A stretch of 26,037 nucleotides of DNA from positions 1 through 26,037 of the forward strand of contig WYEI01000308.1 of the NCBI GenBank assembly GCA_009903905.1, given 5' to 3'. A model generated the notes under the pieces. It worked only from the letters and a program-made list of their open reading frames with translations. It ran no database searches and had not been told where the DNA came from. Position numbers and translations under genes: made by a program. Below, in pieces: positions 1 to 6,848 of the stretch. Each line of letters starts with the position of its first letter. Position 1 is the stretch's first letter. The stretch is from Pyrobaculum sp. (lineage in GTDB: Archaea > Thermoproteota > Thermoprotei > Thermoproteales > Thermoproteaceae).

Positions 1-298
1 CGCCACGCCTTGGAGCGGGTGGCCCGTGGCTAAGTGGCCCATCAAGGTCGCCAGGCGGTACCTCGAGATCTTGGAGAATTTAGAAAACAACGCGAAGTTT
101 AGGGGGCTGGACGTGGAGCGGGTCGTCGTAGTCCACGCCGCCGCCCACAAGGGGATCAGGATCCCCAATATACTGCCGAGGGCCTTCGGACGCGCCACCA
201 GGTTCGACGAGCAGACCGTCAACGTGGAGGTCGTCGCGGTGGAGTTGCCCAAGGAGGTTGTGCCGAAGCGCTACAAGCTGAACTTAGTAAAACGGTAA
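1..298 (+). CDS. rpl22: Large ribosomal subunit protein uL22 (L22), 3' part
   Basis: Structural protein of the large ribosomal subunit near the exit tunnel. The reading frame is open from base 2 to the TAA at 296-298, so the gene begins outside the window and only about the last 98 residues are present. The visible part carries the typical archaeal L22 features: a [10 protein letters not shown] stretch, a helix rich in Leu/Glu/Asn ([13 protein letters not shown]), then VVHAAAHKG and the loop [13 protein letters not shown], which is the conserved 'PRAxGRA' signature. The GTG at 26 is an internal codon, not the start. In most archaea this gene is directly followed by rps3; here rps3 lies 22 kb downstream in the same orientation (22413). 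Identification is confident from the signature. Confidence 0.93.
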   Translation, partial: ATPWSGWPVAKWPIKVARRYLEILENLENNAKFRGLDVERVVVVHAAAHKGIRIPNILPRAFGRATRFDEQTVNVEVVAVELPKEVVPKRYKLNLVKR

Positions 299-370
299 CG
301 TAGAAGCTCCGGCGGCTTTAACCATAAAAATACAGAACATCAACGACTTTGGTGATGGAAATTCCTTTAA

Positions 371-392
371 GGTGAGCGGTGACCGCTTCACC
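371..392. repeat. Inverted repeat between rpl22 and the convergent operon
   Basis: GGTGAGCGGT and ACCGCTTCACC can pair as a 10-bp stem with one bulged T and almost no loop. It overlaps the TGA stop (388-390) of the minus-strand metallo-hydrolase gene and lies between two convergent transcription units. It may be a 3'-end hairpin; archaeal termination usually relies on T-runs, which are not obvious here, so a terminator role is a guess. Confidence 0.35.
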
Positions 393-978
393 CCTTGCTG
401 ATGGGGGCGTGTAGGGCTATCACGTTTGTATATGGATGTGCCACGTCTCGGAATTTGACGTAGTGTTTCTTGTCTGTGTAGTGTATCGGCACCGCTATCT
501 TCGGCCTCAGCAGAGCGACGGCGTCTGCCGCCTCCTCCGGCGTCATCACAGACCCGCCGCCGATGGGCACCAACAACACGTCCACGTCTTTGACCTCTGT
601 TATTTCTTTGATAAAGTCGGTGTCGCCCATGTGGTATATCCTAACGCCGCCTGTCTCAACTAGGTAGCCTACTCCAAACCCCTTGGGATGTACGGGCCTG
701 CCGTCTCTTGTCTTTGTTATGTTGTAGGCGTGGACCACCGCCACCTTAAAAGGACCCAGCTCTAAGACGTCCCCCGGATTTACTGTCGTTCCGCCAAATG
801 GGGAGTAGAAGGCCTCTATTCCGCCTGGGAAGTGGCCTTCGTGGCTGTGGGTGTAGAGTAGGTAGTCGCAACCCGTCGTGTCCGGCGCATCTATGCAGAG
901 GGTTTTGCCGGAGCTTCTCACCGCCACCCCCGCCGCTCCGCCTATTCTCCACAGATCTACATTTCTAAACCTCAACAT
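388..978 (-). CDS. Metallo-beta-lactamase-fold hydrolase (UlaG/UPF0173-like)
   Basis: A 196-residue single-domain protein of the metallo-beta-lactamase superfamily, probably cytoplasmic. The metal motif is T-H44-S-H46-E-G-H49, followed by H83, the YHMGD119TD motif and the late PIH166Y histidine, in the order expected for UlaG/UPF0173-like proteins. The usual HxHxDH reads HSHEGH, so the Asp that normally helps hold the second metal is replaced by Gly (preceded by Glu). The ATG overlaps the 3' end of hypE by 7 nt, so the two are co-transcribed and probably translationally coupled. Substrate unknown. A role in hydrogenase maturation is suggested only by position; it is not one of the known Hyp proteins. 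Confidence 0.8.
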   Translation of the reverse strand: MLRFRNVDLWRIGGAAGVAVRSSGKTLCIDAPDTTGCDYLLYTHSHEGHFPGGIEAFYSPFGGTTVNPGDVLELGPFKVAVVHAYNITKTRDGRPVHPKGFGVGYLVETGGVRIYHMGDTDFIKEITEVKDVDVLLVPIGGGSVMTPEEAADAVALLRPKIAVPIHYTDKKHYVKFRDVAHPYTNVIALHAPISKG

Positions 979-2012
979 ATCCGCGGCACCAAGTCGCCTC
1001 TGGGCGCCTCCAATATCCTCAGCCCGCCCACCACGGTCTTGAGGAGGACGTAGCCTTTGTACCTCTCGGAGCTTCTAACTTCGCCTATCACCGCAGCGTT
1101 TTCAAACCCCAGCTTCTTCATGTACTCCACCACTTCCTCGGCGACGTTTGGGTCTACCGCCAGCACCGCGGCGCCTTCGCTGGCGAGGGCAAAGGGGTCT
1201 ATGCCCAGCATATTGGCGTAAGACACTACCTGCGGCCTAAGGGGCACCGCCGCCTCCTCCACCACTATGACGGTCCCCGACGCCTTGGCCCAGTCGTTGA
1301 GGACCATGGCGAGTCCGCCTCTGGTGGGGTCGCGGGCCGCGTGTATGTAGCCGCCGTATTTCTCCACCAGGGGGATCATGAGCTTGGTCAACGGCTTCAC
1401 GTCGCTTACGAGACCGCCGCCGGAGCCCTCTTCCACTATGCCCATCTGCCTGGCCAAAATTACGGCGCCGTGGTCGCCGAGAAAGCCGCTTACGACGATC
1501 TTGTCGCCGGGCTTCGGCCTATCAACAATGAGCATCTCCGCGACCCCGATCCCCACAGTCGTTATCACAATCTTGTCCAGCTGTCCCCTGGGCATCACCT
1601 TGAAGTCGCCGCCTATCAACGCAACGCCCTCCTCTCTTAAAACCTGCATCATGGAGTCTACAATCTTGCGGAGGTCTTCCATGGAGAAGCCTTCCTCCAC
1701 TACTATGGCGTCTAGCATCGCAACAGGCCTCCCGCCCATCATAAGTACGTCGTTTATACTGCCAGACGCCGCGAGGACGCCGATGTCGCCGCCTGGGAAG
1801 AAGGGCGGGTTGACGGTATACGAGTCCACGGTGACCACCAAGTAGCGCCCGTCGCCGATGGGTATGGCCGCGGCGTCGTCGGGGTAGTCAATCCCAATCC
1901 CTCCCTCGACTTTCTTCAACCTCTCCTCGAGCCTGGAAAATATCAAAGCTTCCAAAAGCTGAGAGGTCTCGACACCCCCCGAGCCATGCGCAACCCTAAT
2001 GACCCTCTCCAT
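972..2012 (-). CDS. hypE: Hydrogenase maturation protein HypE
   Basis: HypE dehydrates, with ATP, the carboxamide that HypF places on its C-terminal cysteine, giving the thiocyanate that donates CN to the iron of the [NiFe] site. The protein ends in PRIC, the diagnostic HypE tail with the carrier Cys as last residue. The PurM/AIR-synthase-like features are present: HGSGG near the N-terminus, DDAAAIP and VVTVDSYTV, then GGDIGVLAASGSINDVLMMG, and DPTRGGLA. An upstream TTG (2022-2024) would add four residues; I prefer the ATG at 2010-2012 because a GAGGGAT purine run lies 4-10 nt before it. A TTTAAA box sits at about 2032-2037, so it may also have its own promoter. It follows the acyl-CoA-synthetase-like gene by about 20 nt. 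Confidence 0.96.
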   Translation of the reverse strand: MERVIRVAHGSGGVETSQLLEALIFSRLEERLKKVEGGIGIDYPDDAAAIPIGDGRYLVVTVDSYTVNPPFFPGGDIGVLAASGSINDVLMMGGRPVAMLDAIVVEEGFSMEDLRKIVDSMMQVLREEGVALIGGDFKVMPRGQLDKIVITTVGIGVAEMLIVDRPKPGDKIVVSGFLGDHGAVILARQMGIVEEGSGGGLVSDVKPLTKLMIPLVEKYGGYIHAARDPTRGGLAMVLNDWAKASGTVIVVEEAAVPLRPQVVSYANMLGIDPFALASEGAAVLAVDPNVAEEVVEYMKKLGFENAAVIGEVRSSERYKGYVLLKTVVGGLRILEAPRGDLVPRIC

Positions 2013-2033
2013 AAGATCCCTCAAAGCCGTTCT

Positions 2034-3947
2034 TTAAATTTCTGTCACGATCCTCCGTGCCACCTCCTCGACCCAGCCGCGCAACGGGCCCTCCGCCGAA
2101 GCCCCTCTCCAGAGATACGCCTTCAACGCGGCTCTGAGCTCGGGCTTCGGCGTGTCGGGCATCGCCTCCACGACGACTATCTTGGCGGGCTCTGCTATGG
2201 GTCCTACGTACTCCCTAATCCTCTTCTTCAGCTCATCTGGCTGGACGTCGCCTTTGTACACCACCACAGGCGTCTCGAACTTCTGCGAGTCCCTGACTCC
2301 GATGACCACGGCCCTCTTGACGCCGGGGGTGGCCTCGGCGGCTTTTTCCAAAACCTCCGGCGTTGTGCGGTAGCCGTTTATCTTCATCACCGTGTCGGAC
2401 CTCCCTAGGGGGAATATGTTCATGTCTTCCGTCATCACCGCGTAGTCGCCTACGTAGTAGACGCCGTTTCTCCACCTCTCGGCGTACCACCGCGGGTATT
2501 GGACGGGCATGGCGGGCCAAGGCGACTTCACCACCAGCAACCCCGGCCTCCCCCTCACCGCGTTGCCGGCCTCGTCCACCACGTCTATGTGAAAGCCGGG
2601 CATCGGGGGGCCGACGGAGCCCGGCGCGATGGGGACGAAGGTGTAGTTCGGCAGACTCCCCGTTGCGAAAGTGCCAAGCTCAGTTTGTATAAACATGTGG
2701 ATGACGGGGATCCTTCCGCTAAGCTTCTCGGGGAGGGAGTCTATTGAGGGCACTGTGCCCGTGCCTACGTAGTGGTAGGCCCACTTCCAGTACTTGACCT
2801 CCATGGGCTCGGCCGTCGTTAGTATTAGCTTAAGTGTGTCTAAGTTATGGCCCTTAAGCAATTCCGGGTCTTGTCGCGACAAAACCCTCAACGCCCCCGC
2901 CGTGGTTAAAAACACAGTCACGGCGTAGTCCTCAATCACGCTCCACCACACGTCCCAGTGGGGATAGTCGGGGCCGCCCTCGTAGACCACCACGGTGGAC
3001 CCCACCATAAGGGGGCCAAAGAGGACGTAGGTCACGCCAGTTATCCAGCCGGGCAGAACCGTGCAGAAGTAGGTGTCGCGGGGCCTAAGGCCCATCCACC
3101 TCGTGGTGGCGTAGGTCTGCGTCAGGTAACCGCCTGCGCCGTGGGCCACGAGGCCCAAGCCCCCGTCGTAGCCCACGTGTAGGCCGAACAGGTGGTGGGC
3201 CGACTCCACCACAGCCTCCTCGGCGGGCTCAGCCCTCACGTCCTCGAGGCGGTGATCCCTCCCCTCGACGAGCTTCACGTCAACCCCCATCCTCTCGACG
3301 ACTAGGACCTTCGGCCTCCATTTGGCAAGCCCCAACGCCTTGTCCACCGTCTCCTTCACCTTTATTGGCCTCCCCCTTCTCGGGAAGGCGTCCACAGTGA
3401 CCAAGAGCTTGGGCTTGGTGTCGTCCACGCGCGCCGCGAGGTCGCCGTAGCCGAAGCCCGTGAAGACCGGCTCTATGGGGGCGCCGAGCCTCACAGCGGC
3501 GAGCATCAACGCCACTACCTCGGGCGTCGGCGGGGCGTAGAACATCACCCAGTCCCCCCTGTCCACGCCTAACGTCTTGAGGACTCCGGAATAGGACTTG
3601 GCCATGCCGTCTAGGTCAGAGTAGGTGAGGACCCTTGTCACCCCCTCCTCGCCTCTCCAGATCAACGCCGGCTTCTCCCAGATCCAAGTCCCCTCGTGCC
3701 TCCCCACGATGTTTCGGTACGGGCTCAAGAAACCGTCCGGGAACCATCTGACGGCCGGCGGCTCCCCCTCCAACACCTTAGTCCACCGCCTCTCCCACAG
3801 CAACTGTGCCGCCTCGCCCGCCCAGAACTCCGGCCTTAAGCTGTCCTTGTAGATCCGCAGGTATTGGGCAGGGGATATGGTCTTGTACTTGAATAGAGGA
3901 GGGACCACGCGCTCGTCGCTGTATATCTCCCTCAAGAGGTCCTCCAT
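2034..3947 (-). CDS. Acetyl-CoA synthetase-like AMP-binding protein with degenerate active site
   Basis: A 637-residue member of the ANL (acyl/acetyl-CoA synthetase) family by overall layout: N-terminal ACS region (FWAGEAAQLLWERRW), GDWVMFYAPPTPE, the segment AGGYLTQTYATTRWMG that follows the P-loop, GTFATGS after a QTE (A5 motif), GDYAVMTED and PLGRSDTVMKINGYR (A7/A8). Two catalytic elements are missing. The ATP loop, normally YTSGTTGKPKG, reads LHVGYDGGLG (from L256) and is two residues short, with no lysine. The C-terminal catalytic lysine of the 'TxSGK' motif is Glu603 (TPKPE). It is therefore probably not a normal acetyl-CoA synthetase. It lies 13 nt after the MinD-type hypB and about 20 nt before hypE, inside the maturation operon. 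A structural or altered catalytic role is possible; function unknown. Confidence 0.8.
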   Translation of the reverse strand: MEDLLREIYSDERVVPPLFKYKTISPAQYLRIYKDSLRPEFWAGEAAQLLWERRWTKVLEGEPPAVRWFPDGFLSPYRNIVGRHEGTWIWEKPALIWRGEEGVTRVLTYSDLDGMAKSYSGVLKTLGVDRGDWVMFYAPPTPEVVALMLAAVRLGAPIEPVFTGFGYGDLAARVDDTKPKLLVTVDAFPRRGRPIKVKETVDKALGLAKWRPKVLVVERMGVDVKLVEGRDHRLEDVRAEPAEEAVVESAHHLFGLHVGYDGGLGLVAHGAGGYLTQTYATTRWMGLRPRDTYFCTVLPGWITGVTYVLFGPLMVGSTVVVYEGGPDYPHWDVWWSVIEDYAVTVFLTTAGALRVLSRQDPELLKGHNLDTLKLILTTAEPMEVKYWKWAYHYVGTGTVPSIDSLPEKLSGRIPVIHMFIQTELGTFATGSLPNYTFVPIAPGSVGPPMPGFHIDVVDEAGNAVRGRPGLLVVKSPWPAMPVQYPRWYAERWRNGVYYVGDYAVMTEDMNIFPLGRSDTVMKINGYRTTPEVLEKAAEATPGVKRAVVIGVRDSQKFETPVVVYKGDVQPDELKKRIREYVGPIAEPAKIVVVEAMPDTPKPELRAALKAYLWRGASAEGPLRGWVEEVARRIVTEI

Positions 3948-3960
3948 GCCCCCCGCGGCC

Positions 3961-4692
3961 TCAGAGGCCTTCGACCATCCGCTTAACGACGTCGGCGATG
4001 GGGCCGCGGTATTCGTGGATTCTGCCCACGTAGTTTTCCAAGGAGGGGTCTATTGGCAACTCGTACAACGGCGCCCCGACGCTCTCGGCGAGTCTCCTGG
4101 CGTCCTCGCCGCGGCCGAACGGGTATATCCTCGAGCCGCCGCAGTCGACGTAGGCCATGTTGAGCACCATGGCTACGGGCCTCTTGCCGATGTCCGCGAG
4201 GTACTCGGCCAGATGCTTGACGACGCCGTAGGAGGCCTTAGAGGGCGTGGTGACGAGCACTGGGAGGAAATCCGTAATCCTGCTCAGGGCCAACAGCTCC
4301 TCGCCCATGCCAGGCGGCATGTCCACCACGACTGGGTCCGAGTCGCCGAGTTTCGCGAAGGCCAGAAGCGCCTCGACGGCCCCCGCCTGCCCGTAGCCAG
4401 GAAGGACCACGTACCTATCGCCCACTATGCCCCCCAGCGAGAACACCTTGACCCCCCCAGCCTCCAAAGGCTCTATCCCCCCCTTGCTTATCTCGTGCAA
4501 CCTCCCCGACAGCCCGAAAAGCCGCGGCGCCGAGGCGCCTTCTAGGTCCAAGTCCACGAGGGCCGAGCCGGGCTTGGCGAGCGCCGCCAGAGCCGCGACG
4601 ACGCTTTTCCCCACCCCGCCCTTCCCGCTCATCACTGCGACGACTTTCCTACGTCTTAACTTCTCCCTAGCCGACTCAAGAAGAGGCCTCAT
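3961..4692 (-). CDS. hypB: Mrp/MinD-type ATPase, HypA partner (mmHypB type)
   Basis: A 243-residue SIMIBI P-loop ATPase of the Mrp/MinD class. The deviant Walker A is SGKGGVGKS (residues 22-30), followed by LVDLDLEGAS and VVVDMPPGMGEE (Walker B region, about 121-131), typical of Mrp/NBP35-like proteins. In Thermococcus kodakarensis a MinD-type protein of this class (mmHypB) binds HypA and replaces the GTPase HypB in nickel insertion. The gene overlaps hypA by an ATGA and no ordinary hypB is seen in the window, so I infer the same role here. The ATG at 4690-4692 is chosen over longer upstream frames, because those would run antisense-free but inside hypA and lack family similarity. An Fe-S carrier role, as in other Mrp proteins, is the alternative. 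Confidence 0.85.
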   Translation of the reverse strand: MRPLLESAREKLRRRKVVAVMSGKGGVGKSVVAALAALAKPGSALVDLDLEGASAPRLFGLSGRLHEISKGGIEPLEAGGVKVFSLGGIVGDRYVVLPGYGQAGAVEALLAFAKLGDSDPVVVDMPPGMGEELLALSRITDFLPVLVTTPSKASYGVVKHLAEYLADIGKRPVAMVLNMAYVDCGGSRIYPFGRGEDARRLAESVGAPLYELPIDPSLENYVGRIHEYRGPIADVVKRMVEGL

Positions 4693-5099
4693 GCCGTCTC
4701 CACCTCGTCGACCTTTATGGAGAGCTCGGCCTCTATGTCGTGGGAGCCGCATCTGGGGCATTTGACGAATGTGGGGAGGAGCTCGGGGATTAAATGCAGG
4801 GGGTACTCCTCGCCGTATTGACCCGTCAACTGCCTTATCTGCTGGTCCACCTCCTCTTGGCCGAACTCGTAGCCGCATGCCCTACAGCGATATCGCGGAG
4901 ATCTGACCTTGACCTCAAGCCTGGCCTGCTCCAGCCTGGACTCCCTCTTTAGGGTGTCGAAGGCCTCCGTTAAAATAGACACGTCGAGCTGGGCCGGCGA
5001 CGGCACCGAGAGGACGACGCGCTTTATCTGCATGCCCTTCTCGAGGGCCCAACGGTCGAGAGTCTGCACCAGAGATAGTGCCAGAGACCACTCGTGCAT
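4689..5099 (-). CDS. hypA: Hydrogenase nickel-insertion protein HypA
   Basis: HypA is the nickel metallochaperone of the large subunit. The N-terminus MHEWSLA supplies the conserved Met1-His2-Glu3 nickel site. A zinc site is formed by C72-x2-C75 (CRACG) and C114-x2-C117 (CPRCG). The protein has 136 residues, longer than bacterial HypA, and the extra length lies between the two CxxC pairs, as in archaeal homologues. It is the first gene of the minus-strand maturation operon, with its own promoter: a tattTAAAAA box at 5117-5126 about 22 nt before the ATG, and the shared palindrome at 5131-5148 directly upstream. The stop codon overlaps the start of the MinD-type hypB (ATGA). Confidence 0.96.
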   Translation of the reverse strand: MHEWSLALSLVQTLDRWALEKGMQIKRVVLSVPSPAQLDVSILTEAFDTLKRESRLEQARLEVKVRSPRYRCRACGYEFGQEEVDQQIRQLTGQYGEEYPLHLIPELLPTFVKCPRCGSHDIEAELSIKVDEVETA

Positions 5100-5116
5100 G
5101 TCTACGTATAAGTCCT

Positions 5117-5148
5117 ATTTAAAAAGAGATTTTCCACGTCGCTGGAAC
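5117..5148 (-). promoter_or_regulatory. hypA promoter with hydrogenase-type palindrome
   Basis: Read on the minus strand: GTTCCA-GCGACG-TGGAAA (5148-5131), four to five bases, then a CTTTTTAAATA TATA box (5117-5126), then the hypA ATG at 5099. The palindrome runs from -49 to -32 relative to the ATG. It matches the element at hynS, isp2, hynL and hypD in sequence, half-site spacing and position. It lies in the 51-nt gap between nikR and hypA. The TATA spacing predicts a leaderless transcript. Confidence 0.75.
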
Positions 5149-5150
5149 GG

Positions 5151-5549
5151 CTACCCCTCGGCGAGGCGGGGTATGTTGACCACTCTTAGATGTTTAAGAC
5201 CTCTCCCTATCCTAGATATCCTGGTCACTAGCTCCTTTATCCTATCACTGTCGCCCAACGCGTGGATCACCTCTAGGCAGTTCCTGTCGTCTAGGTGGAT
5301 GTGGGTAGTGGTCCTTATCACGTCTCTGAACTCGTGCTGTATCTCTGTCACGTTCTTGACCACCTCCCCTACCTCGTGGTCGTAGACGTAGACTATTATT
5401 GAGGCTATGGGTCTCTGGACGATCTCTGAGATCTTCTCCGCGATTATTGAGGCGATGAACCTTGACCTGTTGGTCTCGCCTATAATCGACATGGCGTTCT
5501 CTATCTCCCTATACAGCTTGTCGTCAAGGGCTAAGCTGATCCTTTTCAT
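5151..5549 (-). CDS. nikR: Nickel-responsive regulator NikR
   Basis: A 132-residue ribbon-helix-helix plus ACT-like regulator. The N-terminus MKRISLALDDKLYREIE is the DNA-binding beta strand and first helix. The nickel site of NikR is fully preserved: H72 (IQHEF), H83 and H85 (THIH) and C91 (NCLEV), with the same spacing as H76, H87, H89 and C95 of the E. coli protein. With nickel bound it would repress, or otherwise control, nickel-related genes. The ATG at 5547-5549 is chosen over the TTG at 5579: a TTATTTAAG TATA box lies about 23 nt before the ATG, and the extra ten residues would lie across that promoter. It stands between hypA (51 nt downstream) and a GC-rich gap. A 12-bp perfect palindrome is found just upstream of the TATA box. 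Confidence 0.93.
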   Translation of the reverse strand: MKRISLALDDKLYREIENAMSIIGETNRSRFIASIIAEKISEIVQRPIASIIVYVYDHEVGEVVKNVTEIQHEFRDVIRTTTHIHLDDRNCLEVIHALGDSDRIKELVTRISRIGRGLKHLRVVNIPRLAEG

Positions 5550-5916
5550 AGAATCGAGAAACACCTTAAATAAAAACAATAATATTATTCAACAAAACGT
5601 CCTCCGGCCTAGGCGATAAGTCGGCCCCGGCGCCCCCTTTCAACTACTCTCCACTCCCCGAGAGCTCGGGGCCCTCGCGGCGGCCTTCGGCAACGCACGG
5701 GCTGGGGCCACGGCGGGTTGAGGCGTCTGCCGCCCTCTTCAGCCGGCGTCGAGGCGCTTCTAAAGGCGACGGCCGGCGCGGAGCCGCCGAAAGGGTTGCA
5801 TGTGCCAAGAGGTGCTGAATAGCTTGGCTAAATACAGAACAGCGGAGGGGGACGTAGCCGGCGGGGCACGACCACGTCCCCGGGGCTTTATCTTTAAAAA
5901 GAGCAATATTTCCTAC
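5550..5916. other. GC-rich 370-nt gap with hairpins, no convincing gene
   Basis: Between the nikR promoter and the next gene lies a GC-rich stretch. Its open frames on either strand give Arg/Ala/Pro-rich shadows with no family features. Two perfect hairpins stand out: CCCCGAG-AG-CTCGGGG at about 5656-5671, and GGGGACGT paired with ACGTCCCC (5848-5855 with 5874-5881) around an 18-nt GC-rich loop. I could not fit it to a tRNA, 5S RNA or the conserved core of RNase P RNA. It may be untranscribed spacer or an unrecognised structured RNA. Confidence 0.4.
5566..5589 (-). promoter_or_regulatory. nikR promoter and AATAATATTATT palindrome
   Basis: The TATA box (minus strand TTATTTAAGG, about 5565-5575) is preceded by the perfect 12-bp palindrome AATAATATTATT (5578-5589). 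A near copy, ATAATATTATT, is at about 6261-6272 downstream of the unknown 107-residue gene. It could be an autoregulatory NikR site, but both are in AT-rich DNA, where such palindromes arise easily. Confidence 0.4.
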
Positions 5917-6240
5917 ATGTCCTTCAAAATGGACGATGGCATAACTCCAAGAGATTTGAAGATAGACACAATAAGGGAGGGTCTTAGAGGCATTAGGAAG
6001 AGGTACCTCGAATGCGTCTCCTCGAGGAAGAAGGAGGTCTGCTACGCCGTGGCGGCAAACGAGCTCATCTCTATGTTCGGCTCGCTCATGCCCCGCGTGA
6101 TACACGACCCCGAGGTGAGGTACTACATACTACACGGCGTAGACCAACTGCTCGTCTACGACGCCGACATGGATAGACTAAAACTAACGACCATAGAGGA
6201 GGTCGTCAACGCCGTATTCAACTTCTCACATAAAAGTTGA
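5917..6240 (+). CDS. Small helical protein of unknown function
   Basis: I do not recognise this 107-residue protein. It begins MSFKMDDGITPRDLK and is mostly charged and helical, with Cys at positions 32 and 42 (ECV, VCY) that form no clear metal motif. The ATG at 5917 is chosen because a tCTTTAAAAA TATA-like box lies at 5891-5900, about 21 nt before it; the in-frame ATG at 5929 is an alternative. The longer frame from 5800 would run through the GC-rich gap with a non-native composition. It is isolated: nikR diverges upstream and the next gene begins 131 nt downstream after an AT-rich promoter region. A link with hydrogenase is only by position. Confidence 0.6.
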   Translation: MSFKMDDGITPRDLKIDTIREGLRGIRKRYLECVSSRKKEVCYAVAANELISMFGSLMPRVIHDPEVRYYILHGVDQLLVYDADMDRLKLTTIEEVVNAVFNFSHKS

Positions 6241-6371
6241 TTTTTAAATATTCTTAAAATTATAATATTATTTTAATTCAATAAATACATCTCCGATTAA
6301 GCACATAATTATGCTTAATATATACTATTGTAAAAGAGGGTAAAGTTAAATAAGAGGATTAATTCTCAAGT
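6241..6371 (+). promoter_or_regulatory. AT-rich promoter region of the M52-like/winged-helix gene pair
   Basis: This 131-nt gap holds a TATA box, AGTTAAATAAG (about 6345-6355), some 22 nt before the ATG at 6372, giving a predicted leaderless transcript. Upstream is an imperfect inverted repeat with arms TAAGCA and TGCTTA around 8 nt (6298-6317), and an ATAATATTATT stretch resembling the nikR palindrome. The five-copy hydrogenase palindrome is absent here, so this unit is probably controlled differently. Confidence 0.5.
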
Positions 6372-6848
6372 ATGCAATTAGGCCGAGTACTCATAGCCTC
6401 TATAGGGTATTTTTTAAAACGCGACTGTTCTATAGGCTACGAGGCGGGCCGTATATTAAAGGCGAAGGGGTACGACGTCGTTGAGCTATCGGGCGACGTC
6501 TTCGCCATGGTCGACGAGTTGAGGAGCCGTCCCCACGACGTGTTGATACTGATAGGCACCATCCAGAGGGGCCGCCCGCCGGGGACTATAGACGTCTACG
6601 AGTTCCGCCCCCAGAGCTTCAAGAACCATATAGAGGCGGCGGACGCGTTGCGGCCGTCGCTGGAAGGCCGCATATCGCTTCAAGACCTATTGACAGGGCT
6701 GAGCGTGTTAGGCCCCACGGCGCAGAGGATATACGTGGTAGACTGCGAGCCGCCGGTCCCGGAGCCGGGCATAGGGCTGTCCCCAGAGGGGGAGAAATGC
6801 GCAGAGCGCATGGCCGAGAAGGTCGTCGAGTTGCTGGGCCATGTGTAG
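6372..6848 (+). CDS. Hydrogenase-protease (M52)-like protein lacking metal ligands
   Basis: A 158-residue protein with the outline of the M52 hydrogenase maturation protease family: a beta start RVLIASIGYFL, LILIGTIQRGRPPGTIDVYEF matching the 'DAvdfggpPGtv' strand, and a late YVVDCEPPVPEPGIGLSPEG like the family's 'epe.GlxLSpeV' segment. The three residues that bind the nickel of the substrate in HybD (Glu16, Asp62, His93) are not there: the aligned positions are Cys19 (KRDCSIG), Ile/Gly61-62 and Gly/Arg99-100. It is thus either a protease working in another way or a non-catalytic relative. The window has a canonical M52 protease at 12840. Its stop codon overlaps the start of the winged-helix gene by 8 nt. 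Confidence 0.7.
   Translation: MQLGRVLIASIGYFLKRDCSIGYEAGRILKAKGYDVVELSGDVFAMVDELRSRPHDVLILIGTIQRGRPPGTIDVYEFRPQSFKNHIEAADALRPSLEGRISLQDLLTGLSVLGPTAQRIYVVDCEPPVPEPGIGLSPEGEKCAERMAEKVVELLGHV

Noticed and set aside
345..405. C/D box sRNA candidate after rpl22 (GTGATGG, later CTGATGG)
   Set aside because: Box C is imperfect, there is no clear D' and C' pair at the right spacing, and the right half lies in the coding end of the metallo-hydrolase gene.
1341..1845. Plus-strand frames opposite hypE
   Set aside because: Antisense shadows of a well-supported hypE coding region.
5620..5890. RNase P RNA or SRP RNA in the GC-rich gap
   Set aside because: An ACAGAAC stretch recalls a conserved RNase P segment, but the matching partner sequences needed for the catalytic core are not visible on either strand.
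5644..6105. Long minus-strand open frame (153 codons) over the GC-rich gap
   Set aside because: Composition is that of a shadow frame, it is antisense to the 5917 gene with its own promoter, and it shows no family features.
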